Assembly (NCBI GenBank): GCA_024291935.2
Contig: CM044317.1
Coordinates: 21,350,230-21,414,229 of the forward strand
Origin: Okapia johnstoni
Taxonomy: Eukaryota; Chordata; Mammalia; Artiodactyla; Giraffidae
Direction: 5' to 3'
DNA length: 64,000 nucleotides
The translations under genes were made by a program, and so were the position numbers. Every line of letters begins with the position of its first letter. Position 1 is the first letter of the stretch. Below the pieces are notes generated by a model. It worked only from the letters and a program-made list of their open reading frames with translations. It had not been told where the DNA came from and made no database searches. Of this stretch, positions 37,010 through 49,900 are shown piece by piece.

Positions 37010-37165
37010 CAACAGCAGTGGCTCTCCAAGTTTGTTGTTCAGACCAGCAAAACCAGCATCATGTAGAACTTGGTTAGAAATGCAAATTCTGGAGCTCCAA
37101 CCTGAATTGGGAACTTGTGGAATTTCACCTGATAGAGACTCCAAGGTTGGCAACCACAGTTCCAA
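37010..37165. repeat. MER5-like fragment
   Basis: 'accagcatcatgtagaacttggttagaaatgcaaattctgg' is a MER5A-type internal sequence. It ends about 340 bases before the FUCA2 CpG island. Confidence 0.6.
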
Positions 37166-37499
37166 ACACACCCTGGACCTTGGCGGATGGGAGCAGGGTG
37201 TACGGTGCAGAAGCTGAGAATGATCTTGGTTTTTCCGTGCCACCAGCTGGATGGCCCGCCTGCGACTCCCGCCTTGGGCTCCAGGTCCACGATTCCACCC
37301 AGGCTGCTCAGTCGTGTGCCTTCTCTGGGCGGTGGTTTCTGGAAGCATCCTGCAGCTTAAGGGGAGAGGAGCTTCCACGAGTCCCTGAACCAGACTAGTT
37401 TCTTCTCCCTCGAGAGGATAATCTAGGAGGCTGAGAGGAGCAGGCTCAGGGCAGGCTTTGGGGTAATACTGGCCTCCTTAGTTATGCAAGAGAGCGCTG

Positions 37500-37684
37500 C
37501 AGGCCTCCTGGGGTCATTCTGCTCCAGGGCCCGAACCGCGGCCACTCCCATCCCAGCCGGGAGGGTGCCTTTTTTCTAAGGCAGCTTGGTCAGGTGACCG
37601 TGGCGGCTCTTACTTAGCCGGAGACGCGGAAGGACAAACGCTCGGAGGCCGCGGGAGAGCGGGAAGGACGGGGGCTGCGAGGCC
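37500..37684 (+). promoter_or_regulatory. FUCA2: FUCA2 promoter and 5' UTR in a CpG island
   Basis: GC- and CpG-rich, with no TATA box just upstream of the start codon. The island continues through exon 1 to about 37.88 kb. The transcription start cannot be placed by eye. GTCAGGTGAC at 37589-37598 differs at one position from the CLEAR motif GTCACGTGAC bound by TFEB, a regulator of lysosomal genes. Confidence 0.6.
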
Positions 37685-37902
37685 ATGCGATCCCCGAAGC
37701 TGCCCGGGCCGGCGCTCCCGCTGCTGGTCCTGCTGTTTCTGCTGCCGCCGCCGGGTTCCGCGGCAGGCCCCGCGCCCTTCGACCCGACCTGGGAGTCCCT
37801 GGACGCCCGCCAGCTGCCCGCCTGGTTCGACAAGGCCAAGTTCGGCGTCTTTATCCACTGGGGCGTGTTCTCCGTGCCGAGTTTCGGGAGCGAATGGTTC
37901 TG
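37685..37902 (+). CDS. FUCA2: FUCA2 exon 1 (start, signal peptide, first GH29 motif)
   Basis: Starts at the first ATG in the CpG island, giving MRSPKL and then a hydrophobic leucine core typical of a signal peptide. It ends in the middle of a Trp codon (TTCTG|GTGAGC). Codons 56-60 give FIHWG, a GH29 landmark. Confidence 0.96.
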
Positions 37903-40900
37903 GTGAGCACGCCTCCCTCAGTCTCCTCTGATCCTGCTTTGCACCCCACTGGCCTGCAGCCAGTACCCGGACCTCCAGCCTTTACGGGTTTGTGTCTCTT
38001 AGTCAGTTTCACCTCCTGCTGTTTCAGCCGTGCTTTGCACTTCCGGGTGTTACATTTATGATTGACTGGGTAAGTGGCTGGTGCTGGGTGAACGCTGAAT
38101 TTTTCTTCCTTGTGACTGCAACAGTCAGACACTTGATGTGGCTCTGGCTTCTCAGCTTCTTGGTAGTTGCACTTATCAGTTGTTCTTATCACTCTGTGGC
38201 CATCGACCAAATAGCAGAAAAGTAATGGGCTTGTGTGGGGTCGTAGGAGGAAGCACGGGCCTAAACTGCTGTCCTTGTCCTTTGAACTTCAGACTTGCTC
38301 CATTGCTGTTCTGCTGCTACTTGTCAATTGTCAGTTGTTCTGCCATGAAATAGGGTTTAAACATAAATTCTTGGGTATGTGAGACTTATGTTCATTTGGG
38401 CATTCACTGGCTCTTTAACCTTCAAATGTTACCACATGTAGCTCAAGGAAAAATTTTAAAAAAGATTTCAGAATATTAACCCTGAAAAACTCCAATTATT
38501 AACAGATCGCTATGTGAGAAGTTATGAACAAAGCTAGTGGAGGTGGCGGGATTCTAGCTGAGCTAATCCTAAAAGATGGTGCTGTTAAAGTGCTGTATTC
38601 AATAAATCAGCAAATTTGGAAAACTCAGCAGTAGCCACAGGACTGAAAAAGGTCAGTTTTCATTCCAATCCCAAAGAAGGGCAATGCCAAAGAATGTTCA
38701 AACTACTGCACAATTGTGCTCATTTCACATGCTAGCAAGGTTATGCTCAAAATCCTTCAAGCTAGGTTTCAGCAGTACATGAATCAATAACTTGCAGATG
38801 CACAAGCTGGATTTAGAAAAGGCAGAGGAACCAGAGATCAAATTGCCAACATCCACTGGATCTCAGAGAAAGCAAGTGAATTCCAGAAAAACATCTACTT
38901 CGGCTGCATTGACTTCACTAAAGCCTTTGACTGTGTGCATCATAGCAAACTGTGAAAAATTCTTAAAGAGATGGGAGTATCAGACCACCTTACCTGCCTC
39001 CTGAGAGGCAGGTCAAGAAGCAACAGTTAGAACTGGACATGGAACAATGGACTGGTTTAAAATTGGGAAAGGAGTGTGACAAGGTTGTATGCTGTCACGC
39101 TGCTTTTTAACTTATATGCAGAATGCATCATGAGAAATGCTGGACTGGATGAATCACAAGCTGGAATTAAGATTGCTGGGAGAAATATCAACAACCTCAG
39201 ATACGCAGATAATACCACTCTAATGGCAGAAAGTGAAGAGGAACTAAAGTGCCTCTTGATGAAGGTGAAAGAGGAGAGTAAAAAAGGTGTTGAAATTCAA
39301 CATTAAAAAAACTGAGATCATGGCATCTGGTCCCTTTATGGCAAACAGATGGGGGAAAATGGAAACAGTGACATTTTATTTTCTTGGGCTCCAGAATCAC
39401 TATGGACAGTGAATGCTGCCTTGAAATTAAAAGATGTTTGCTCCTTGGAAGGAAAGCTATGAGAAAACTAGACAGCATATTAAAAAGCAGAGACATCACT
39501 TACCAGCAAAGGTCTGTCTAGTCAAAGCTATGGTTTTCCCAGTAGACGTGTATGGATGTGAGAGTTGGACCATAAAGAAGGCTGAGTGCTGAAGGATTGA
39601 TGCTTTTGAATTGTGGTGCTGGAGAAGATTCTTGAGAGTCCCTTGGATGCAAGAGATCAAACCAGTCAATCCTAAAGGAAATCAGTCCTGAATATTCATT
39701 GGAAGGACTGTGGCTGTAGCTCCAATACTTTGGCCACCTGATTGAAGAGCTGACTCATTGGAAAAGAACTTGATGCTGGAAAAGAGTGAAGGCAAAAGGA
39801 AAAGGGGGCAGCAAAGGATGAGATTGTTAGATACCATCACTGACTCAATGGACATGGATTTGAACAAACTCGGAGATAGTGAAGGTCAGGGGAGCCTGGC
39901 ATGCCTCAGTCCATGAGGTTGGGAAAAGTTGGACACAACGTAGCGACTGAACAAAATGTGGAAAGTGAGCTTGCCTGGTGTCTCAGTGGTAAAGAATCCC
40001 CCTGCCAATGCAGGAGATGCAGGCTTGATCCCTGGGTCAGAAAGATCCTCTGGAGAAGGAAATGGTAGCCCACTCCAGTATTCTTGCCTGGGAAATCCCA
40101 TGGACAGAGGAGCTTGGCAGGCTACAGTCCATGGGGTCTCAAAAAGATTTGGACACAACTTAGCAACTGAACAACAGCAACAACATGTGAAAAGTGTTGC
40201 ACAAAAAATTGCTCTTGAGATTTTACTTTTGAGAGCCATATAGAAATGAGTATATCATTCCTTTACAACTTTAAGTATCTCACATATCTTTCTTGATTAA
40301 ATACTTCAGATATGTTACGTTCTTCAAGATAGAAATGTTACTACATATATATGTACGCATAGTACACATATATACATGTAATGCACATATATAATATATT
40401 TCTAAGATAAGAAAATAAACAATGAATATTTAAATCTGCGTTAAACTATGTACATAATATACAACAAATTTAATTCATATAATATATATTCCATATGACA
40501 ACTATAAAAAAACACCCAGTGTGAGAGACAGCCTTTCAGAGAGCTCTATGGAACTGCTCTGAAGAGGTAAGTGTGGAGGTCAGTATGTTGTCATTTAGTT
40601 GTTAAGTTGTGTCCTAATCTTTGCAACCCCTTGGACTGTAGCCTACATTTGTGACTCCAAATCCTCTGTCCATGGGATTTCCCAGGCAAGAATACTGGAA
40701 TGGGTTGCCATTTCCTTCTCCAGGGGATCTTCCCGACCCAGGGATCAAACCCACATCTCTTACCGCTGAGCTGCCAGGGAAGCCGGAGGTCAGTATATAT
40801 GTCGTTTTTTGGTGAAAGGGGATATATGCAATCAGCACACACTTTGGCAGAAAGTTACCGCTAGTCACAAGAAGGTTACTGCTCGTCACCAGGAGCAGAC

Positions 40901-43900
40901 GTCTCCCTTAATGATTTTAGTGTTTTCTAGCTATGAGAAACATGCAAGAAATTGGGCTCATAAAATCTTCTGAAAATATCTGACTATCTGAAAGGCTGTT
41001 CTGGCAGTTTTTCTCCACCCTGTCCTTTCAGGGTGTTTTGAAGGTCAGCAACTACAGTGGTTAACAGTTTCATTCTTATAGAACCAGATGGCAAGTGACA
41101 ATTTTTAGTTGGATGATACAATACAGAGTATAAACTATATATTGTATTAACATTACGCTGTAAACATTGTACCACTTTCTATAAAGACATTGATTTTCTG
41201 CAACCAGTAACTTTTCTTATTTAGTTAGGCCAATTGATGTAAAAGAACTGTATAAGCTATAGGGTACTATTCATATAGTCTTTTGAAATCAACTTGTGAA
41301 ATATGGGACTCTTTCTTCCCATAACCTGTATTACCAAATATATTTGCTTCAGGATATTATAAATCTTTCTTTGCAAGTTTTGTGCTGTGAGGCATTTTGA
41401 ATTTATTTTTGAAATGTTTCAGATTAGCAAGGTACGTAAATTAACTGATTTCTTCATCTTATATTGTGTGTGCTTGGTTTCTCAGTCGTGTCCAACTCTT
41501 TCTGACCCCATGGACTGTAGCCCACCAGGCTCCTCTGTTTTCATGGGATTCTCCAGGCAATACTGGAGTGGGTTGCCATGCCCTCCTCTAGGGGATTTTC
41601 CCGACCCAGGGATCAAACTCACGTCTCTTATGCCTCCTGCATTGGCAAGCAGGTTCTGTTAACCACTAGCACCTTTAATCAACTGGAAAGATTAGGTAAA
41701 TATACATTTGATGCTAGAAGAGGATTTGATGTTTGTTAGTTGAAACTAGTGCTCTGCACAAAACAATTAGCTTTGAGTCATCTTATTCTTTGTACTGGTT
41801 AACTTCTTATTTTCTGCAAATGAACACAAAGTTGTTTGTTTTGACCTGGAACAATAAAGATAATTCTCATACAAAACAGTATATTTTTGATGGTCTGGAA
41901 GTGCAATAACCCTGTAGAAGATTCTTAATTATCTGTAGTTTCCCTTTGTGTCCCCTCTAAATCTCTGATCTCTACTTGATTTGACCTGGGGCAGTCAACA
42001 GCAGAGATGAGTATATTTGACTATCCTTAATGGCAGCTCAGAAACAAATAGAAATGATGGGCTGTTTACTGTAAGTGCTTCTTCTCATCTCTATTACTAT
42101 GAAATCTGAGAAGTGACTCTAGACTATAATAGAGAATGCAGGTTCAAATTAGATGTGCTAGGAAAAAATAGAAATCTCTTATCTTTCAACTTTCTGACTC
42201 TCCCAGTTTCTCTTCTGCAGTTCTATTTAAAAGATACAAATGCATCATGGATCAATTAGGATACTTTCACTTCAAGGTACAGAAAACCCAAATAAAAGGT
42301 ATAATAATAGGGCTTATTACTATACATAATAAGAAATTTAGAAGTACTTGGCTCAGTGATGAAATCAAAGTCCTGGGCTCTTTGTCATCCTTAGCCTGTT
42401 GACTTGTCCTGTCATGGCCACATGATGGTGGCCAGGCATCACGTCACACAACCTTGTCCAAAGGCAGATTGTATCTCTTTCTACTAGAGAGGAGACCATC
42501 CAGAATGTCCCAAGTTGGCTTCCCCTCCAGCTCCATTGGCCAGCATGGGTCAGGTGTCCATGTGGTAGCTGTGATGGAAGCTGGGAAAGGATGTATCTGA
42601 CTCTTGGGCAGATAAAGACTAGTGCCTGTGACACAGTATGTCCTTCAGCAAAGCCTTCTCAGCAGAAAGAACCTCCTGGTCATCTTTGGAGATCTAGTGC
42701 TGATTATGAATTTGTTCATCCAGTAAAAACACTCTTATGAAAGGAGTAGTGAAAGGAAGAATAAAAGATGTGTCAGAGGGGGACTTGCATCCATTTCATG
42801 ACCATGGGCTTACTGCCATGCTTATATAAAATGTGTATCTAAAAATTATGCTTTCAGGATTTCCCTGGTGGTCTAATGGTGAAGACTCCGCACTCCCAGT
42901 GCAGGGGGGCCTGGGTTCCATCACTGGTCAGGGAACTAGATCCCATATGCTGCAACTAAGAGTTCTCATGCCACAACTAAAGATCCTGCGTGCTGAAACT
43001 AACACCCAGGGCAGCCAAAGAAATAAATAAATACTTTTCTTTTTTTAAGTTATGTTTTCAATGTTGTTTTCCTTCTGAAGCTCTGCTTAGGCAGTTGAGG
43101 CCCCACTGCTCAGAATAAATGCATATAACCAGTAATCCTTGAAGACTGAGTCAGTATATTCAAATAACAGCATCGTCTTAATTTTACTGTCATTTCCTCC
43201 CCTACTTGTTCCCTGCTAGTGAATATAATACATTTGTGTTATATTTTATGCACTTTGTCTTCTTTTGAAGACTTCATCATTTATGTTACAAAGGACTAAG
43301 TATGTATACTCCATGTTGCAATCTAAAAGTGAATTAAGAGCAAATGGGTGACTGGTTTGTCTCGAATGTTCTGGTTGATCAGCTGAGTAGAGTTCACAGG
43401 GGGATAGATGGAAGACTATGGAAGTTCATGTAAGCTTTCCTTAAGTGAAGTCAGACTAAATGGGGAAGTTAGGAAGGGAATCTTAGTAACATCTGAATAA
43501 GGGAGAATTTTAGTAAAGGGAGTTATAGTTGACCCTTGAATAGCACAAGTTTGGTCTACTTTTATGTGTATTTTTTTTCAATAAATACATAATTGGCCCT
43601 CTATATTCATGGGATTTGCATCTCGGGATTTAACCAACCTCAGACAGAAATTTTCATCTATTTTTGCTTGAATCTGCAGATGCCAAAACTGTGGATATGG
43701 AGGGCAGACTGTACTATGCCATTTTATGTAAGGGACTTGAGTACTCAGATTTTGGTATCTGCTGAAAAACGTGGGACTCATTCCCTATGAATACTGAGGG
43801 ACACCTATATTTCAAGTGTTTATGTGTATGCTACTGATATGCTGTTTCCTTCATCCCCTTAGGTGGTACTGGCAAAAGGAAAAGATCCCAGCTTATGTGG

Positions 43901-46900
43901 ACTTTATGAAAAATAATTACCCTCCTGATTTCACATATGAAGATTTTGGACCACTATTTACAGCAAAATTTTTTGATGCGAACCAGTGGGCAGATATTTT
44001 GCAGGCTTCCGGTGCCAAATACGTTGTCTTAACTTCCAAACATCATGAAGGTAAGTAAGAACAACATCTGCAAACACTGACAGTGGTTATAAATGTGAAG
44101 TAGTTTTTTTGGAAGAAGAAACTAAAGCAAGGTCATCCACATGAAAACAGGGTTTTCTCTTAGGAGCAATCCCAGTGGCTACTGACATTTGCTTGTAATT
44201 AAAGAGATCATGTGTTCCACCCAATTAAGAAAAAGAAAAAAAAGGAGCATTAAGTATGCAGAAAGATCATACCCGCCACATATAGAAAAAAATGGAAACT
44301 GATCACATTTTGTTATATGCATATTTAACAATTTCCAAGTAACGCAAGATTTGATTAAAGCCCTTTGAAGGAGGATGTGGTTTGCAGGTCAAAGTTTACA
44401 ACTGACTTGCATTCTTTCCGTTTTCTTCTCACCTCTGTAATGCATTCTGGGAAGGTACCCTGGGGATTATTTGCTATTGTCTTACATCATGACCAACATA
44501 CAAGGTGGTGCTTTTGGCCAACTCTTATATAACCCAGTTGAGGAAAGTTTGCTATTGATGAAAATGACACAGGCCACCTGAAAAGAACAGGATTGCAAGG
44601 CTGTAATGGTGTCCAGAAATATTAGAGGTGGTGGAAGAATATCTAAAAAGAAACAGAGTGGTTGAATTAGGGTTCTCCAGAGAAATAGAGCTAACAGGAA
44701 GTATAACACATATAGATTTATCATAAGAAACTGGCTCATGCAACTACGGAGGCTGAGAAGTCCAGACCCAAGACAGGCAGTTATATAGTTCCAGTCTGAG
44801 CCCAAAGGCATCAGGAACAGGAGAGTGGATAATATAAGTACCTGTTCAAATCTAAGTTAAAAGGCAGGAGAAGACTAATGTCTCGGCTCAAAGACATGCA
44901 GAGAAAATATTTTTTCTTTTTTTTTAATTAAAAAACAAAAAACATCACTCCTTAAACTTTCCTGCTTTTTTTTTTTTTTTTAATCTTTTTGGCTACAATG
45001 CACAGCATACAGGATCTTAGTTCCCTGACCAGGGATTGAATCCATGCCCCCTGCAGTGGAAATGGGGAGTCTTAACTACTGGACCACCAGAAAAGTCTGA
45101 AGAATTCTTTCTTAATCAGCCTTTTATTCTATTTAGGCCTTCATTGGATTGGATGACACCCACCACTTCAGGTGGGCAATCTGCTTTACTCAGTCTACCT
45201 ATTCACATGTTAATTTCCTCTAGAAACACCTTCAGGAACATATCCTGAAGGATGTTTAACCAAATATCTGGGCATGCTGTGGCCCAGGCAAGTTGACACA
45301 TAAAATGAACCATTATAGTGATCTTACATTAATAGGATAGAATCTACCCATTGCCATTCCTATATCTACAAGATCAAGGAAACATCAGCATGTTATTATT
45401 GCTCCAACAGCATGTTAATAATTAGATAATCTGGCCCTATCTGATGGTCCAGTGGTTAAGAATCTGCCTGCCAATGCAGGGGAAGCAGGTTCAATCCTTG
45501 GTCTGGGAAGATCCCACATGCCTCAGGGCAACTAAGCCAGAGTTTAGAGCCCTCAAGCTGCAACTACTGAAGCCCATGTGCCCTAGAGTCCAAGCTCCAC
45601 AACAAGAGAAGTCACCTCAGTGAGAAGCCTGCGCACCACGGCTAGAGAGCAGCCCCCACCAGCCGCAACTAGAGAAAGGCCCGTACATAGCAACAAAGAC
45701 CCAGTGCAATCAAAGATAAATAAATAAATAATTAGACAGTTTGTTTGCATTGGAATAAAAAAACTTTGTCTCATTATTTTCTGCAGTGGTGGGTAGGGGG
45801 TTATGAGGGAAGAAGGAAAACCCAAAATAAGGAATCATCTTAGGATATTTTTCCTTTTGGCCACAGTCCAGTGGCTTAATGATTTTTTTCCTGCAGATGT
45901 TTCTCAGGCTGAGATGGATACTTAGGACATGTTGATTTCCTGATGCCTAGAACTTCTCCAGGCTATATGGCACAAAGTATTACTTAGCTTATTTAAAAAC
46001 ACAGCAAAACAACTCTTAATCATGCTGTGAGGACAAATGATGTTGCCCACATTTATACACTTTCTAGGACCATATTGTTGGAAGTTTTCATGCCTATGGA
46101 AGAGACTCTGCTGAACCCAGTTAGGCTGGAAGACCACCGTGTGAGCTTCTGGTGGTGGTACTGAACCGAAGACCCAAAGTAGTTTTAGCACCTCCAGACA
46201 TTAGGGCTGCCAAGTTGAGACATATGGAATAAGACTCACTGACAGTGCTTTGAAGCTTACTACAAACATCTTTAGAACCAGTGTAAGCTCTTTTAAAAGT
46301 TTCTTCAAAATGAATCCAAAGAGTGTGTCCATCTTAGACTTGTCCTAATTTATAAGAGTAAAGTGTTACACCAGATACCTTAGGTATGTTGGCTCACAAA
46401 CATTGCTTTAGATTTTAGTAGGACAGTAACAATGTATTCATGTTCCTAGATCCTAACTAAAGATTTTGAGGCTTTTATATTATTCCTTAAGTATTTCAGT
46501 TTATATAGTGCTTCTATGGTTTTTATATAGAAAAGCCAGCAATCTAAATGCAAATTCCTTTTAAAATATGAATTATTTCAAATTGCTTATGTAATGGCAT
46601 TCTTCTTATCCATTTAGTCGATAGATAATTCACTTTTAGGTAATTTAAAGCACAACATCCAAGCTTATGATTTTAGAGTAGGATGAGATTACAGATGGTG
46701 GGTACATTTCAAGTATAGAACTACTGGGGAAGAGTACCTTACCCCCACCTGGGTTAAATGAATAATGAGGGTAAAGGAGATTTACTACTGAACATGGATC
46801 ATCAGTGTTCTATGAATCATACTATAATAAAATAATTCTAAAACCAGGGAATATAATCTTTGATTTAGAAGACAGGAATCATGCAGGAGTACATCTATGG

Positions 46901-49900
46901 TTCTTCACTGTAAGTAGTCACAGTCATTGTTTAGAATGGTGGATGTGGAAGGTGTTCCCATCTCAGTTACGATCTGTTAACGTTGACTGTAATTTTGTAC
47001 TAGACCTTGTGCTAGCCATTGGCTGAGGATATGGCAGGGAACACTGCAGACATGACACTGTCCCTCATGGAGCTTATCATCTAAGAGGGAGAATACCGGA
47101 GATAGATCAGACTATACAGACCTTATTTTCTTGGGCTCCAAAATCACTGGCAACCCACTCCAAAAGCTATGGTTTTTCCAGTAGTCATGTATGGATAAGA
47201 GAGTTGGACCATAAAGACTGAGCGCCAAAGAAATGATGCTTTCAAATTGTTGTGCTGGACAAGACTCTTGAGAGTCCCTTGGACTACAAGGAGATCAAAC
47301 CAGTCAATCCTAAAGGAAATCAAACCAGTCAATCCTAAAGGAAATCAGCCCTGAATATTCATTGGAACTGATGCTGAAGCTCCAGTATTCTGACCACCTG
47401 ATATGAAGAGCTGACCCATTGGAAAAGACTGTGATGCTGGAAAAGATTGAAAGCAAAAGGAGAAGGGGATGACAGAGGATGAGATGGCTAGATAACATCA
47501 CTGATTTAATGGACACGAATTTGAGCAAACTTCAGGAGATAATGGAGGAGAGAGGAGCTTCTCGTCCGGTAGTCCATGGGGGTCACAAAGAGTTGGACAT
47601 GACTTAGCCACTGAACAACAACAATGGGGTACCCTGAGAAGTACTTTAAAAAATCTTACTTCTACTTTGTTTAAATTCTCATTTGTTAGGGACCTCCCTG
47701 GTGGCTAATACTCAGTGCTCCCAATGCAGGGGGACCAGGTTTGATCCTTGGTCAGAGAACTGGAGCCCACATGCCATAACTAAGAGTTTGCATGCTGCAA
47801 CTAAGGATTCCTGCATGCCATGACTAAGGCTCTGTGCAGCCAAATAAATAAATAAAAAATATTTTTAAAATTCTCATTTGTTTCTTGCATGAAAGCAAAA
47901 TATATACTAAGAAAAAAATGATCATAAAACAGATGTTTGTAGAAACAGTGATTTATATGTCATGTGTACTGCCTCTATAACTTGGTGTTGGTATAGGTGC
48001 ACATTTACTAGAACAGAGTTGATATGCTTACAGAGGCTTTTAATATAATGTTTCAGGCTTCACCTTGTGGGGCTCAGAGTACTCGTGGAACTGGAATGCA
48101 GTAGATGAGGGGCCGAAGAGGGACATCGTCAAGGAACTTGCAGTCGCTGTTAGGAACAGGACTGACCTGCGCTTCGGGCTGTACTACTCCCTTTTTGAGT
48201 GGTTTCATCCGCTCTTCCTTGAGGATGAATCCAGCTCGTTCCAGAAACGACACTATCCAGTGTCTAAGATGCTGCCTGAGCTCTATGAGTTAGTGAACAA
48301 GTATCAGCCAGAGGTGCTGTGGTCGGATGGCGATGGAGGGGCCCCAGATACCTACTGGAGCAGCTTAGACTTCCTAGCCTGGTTGTACAATGAGAGGTGT
48401 GTGTGCTACTAGACTGCTGTCGTGACATTCCTAATACCTGTATAACATTAGTTCTTGCTTCTTGAAATATTCCCCTTCAGGCTTGTTTGTGACATGGGAA
48501 GAAAATCATTATAAATAATGCATATTAGATATATCAATATTTACTCAAAATATCAAGAGTTACAAGAACACTGGAATATTCTTAACAAGCATTAGTTAGC
48601 GAGAATACTGGAATGGGTTGCCATTTCCTTCTCCAGGGGATCTTCCTGATCCAGGAATCGAACCTGTGTCGCCTGCACTGGCAAGTGGATTCTTTACAAT
48701 TGAGCCACCTGGGAAGCCCTAAGAGTTACAAATCAGAAGTCAAATATAGCTTAACAGTCTGATTTTGAATTGAGACTAAAAAAAAGTCACAGCATCAAGA
48801 ACTCTGAAGATTAATTTTGTAGGTCCCCATTTTCATCACCTCTGGGGCAATGCTGTTTATCCATCACTGTTTGTCATGATGTGCTTTTCAGTTCCTCTAA
48901 TTGCTTCTTCGCATCCTCTTACCTTTGATAATCTTTGCTGCTTGGACATCACCCTTGTCTGTCTCCTCTTTTCCTTCATCGTCAGCATTTCATCTCTTCC
49001 TGTTCTTACGTTTTCTAGCATGTTCCAGGCTGCCCCATTAGAACAGGGAGTTCTGACTAAGTTCCTCTATAAGGCTCACACTATATGGACCAAATTGGTA
49101 TCTGTATCTAGAAAGTACTTGGTATTGTGCTGGGAAGTTAGGGAGAGTCCTGCTTGCGTTCTCTGGGCCCACAGAGGATGCACAGACAAATCCTCTGGAG
49201 AGCTCTTGGTACATAACCGCAGTTTCTCTAGGTACTCCTTTCCAAAAGGAAATACTGGGAGTCCTCCACTTCAGTTTGTGAACCAAAACGATCCCCTCTA
49301 AATGGAGAAATGCAGGAGGTACCACCTGCTATGATGAATAATGTTGTGGAAATATTTTATGCCACAGTGAATTCCATCCATAACAGTCAACTTTGCTGAG
49401 ATCTTTCAATATTAGGCACAATTATAAGAGAAAGAGACTAGGGGAGAACTTTTAAATAATAGTAAAACTCTTTTAAGTGCTGTGTGTGCTGGGCATACAG
49501 AGGTGTTTTACATAGATTGTGTTAGTTGCTCAGTTGTATCTGACTCTTTGAGACCCCATGGACTGTAGCCCTCCAGGCTCCTCTGTCCATGGTTCTCCAG
49601 GCAAGAATACTGGAGTGGGTAGCCATTCCCTCTTCCAGGGGATCTTCCCGACCCAGGGATTGAACCTGTGTCTCCTGCAGTGGCAGGAGGATTCCTTACT
49701 GTCTAAACCACCAGGGAAGCCCAAGTTCTGTTCTAATAACAGAAGAAGAAATTGATTATTCAGAGGAGTTAGGTAATTTGCTGTAGGACAAGGAGCTTAG
49801 CAAGTAACAGGCCAGAACTACAACTTCCTCAGGTCTAGTTTACTTCAAAATCAATTATATTCAACTATGGTTATTTTCTAAAAGTGGATTTCAGTCAGAC

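Larger units (their letters stand above)
37903..43862. other. FUCA2 intron 1
   Basis: 5,960 bases with GT and AG ends (acceptor 'tcatccccttag'). It holds a decayed BovB, four Bov-tA or CHR SINEs and a DNA-transposon-like segment. No further exon is seen. Confidence 0.85.
44051..48056. other. FUCA2 intron 2
   Basis: 4,006 bases. Holds an ancient interspersed repeat split by a CHR SINE, a long CHR-like SINE, a BovB fragment and a CHR-2 SINE. No exon seen. Confidence 0.8.
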
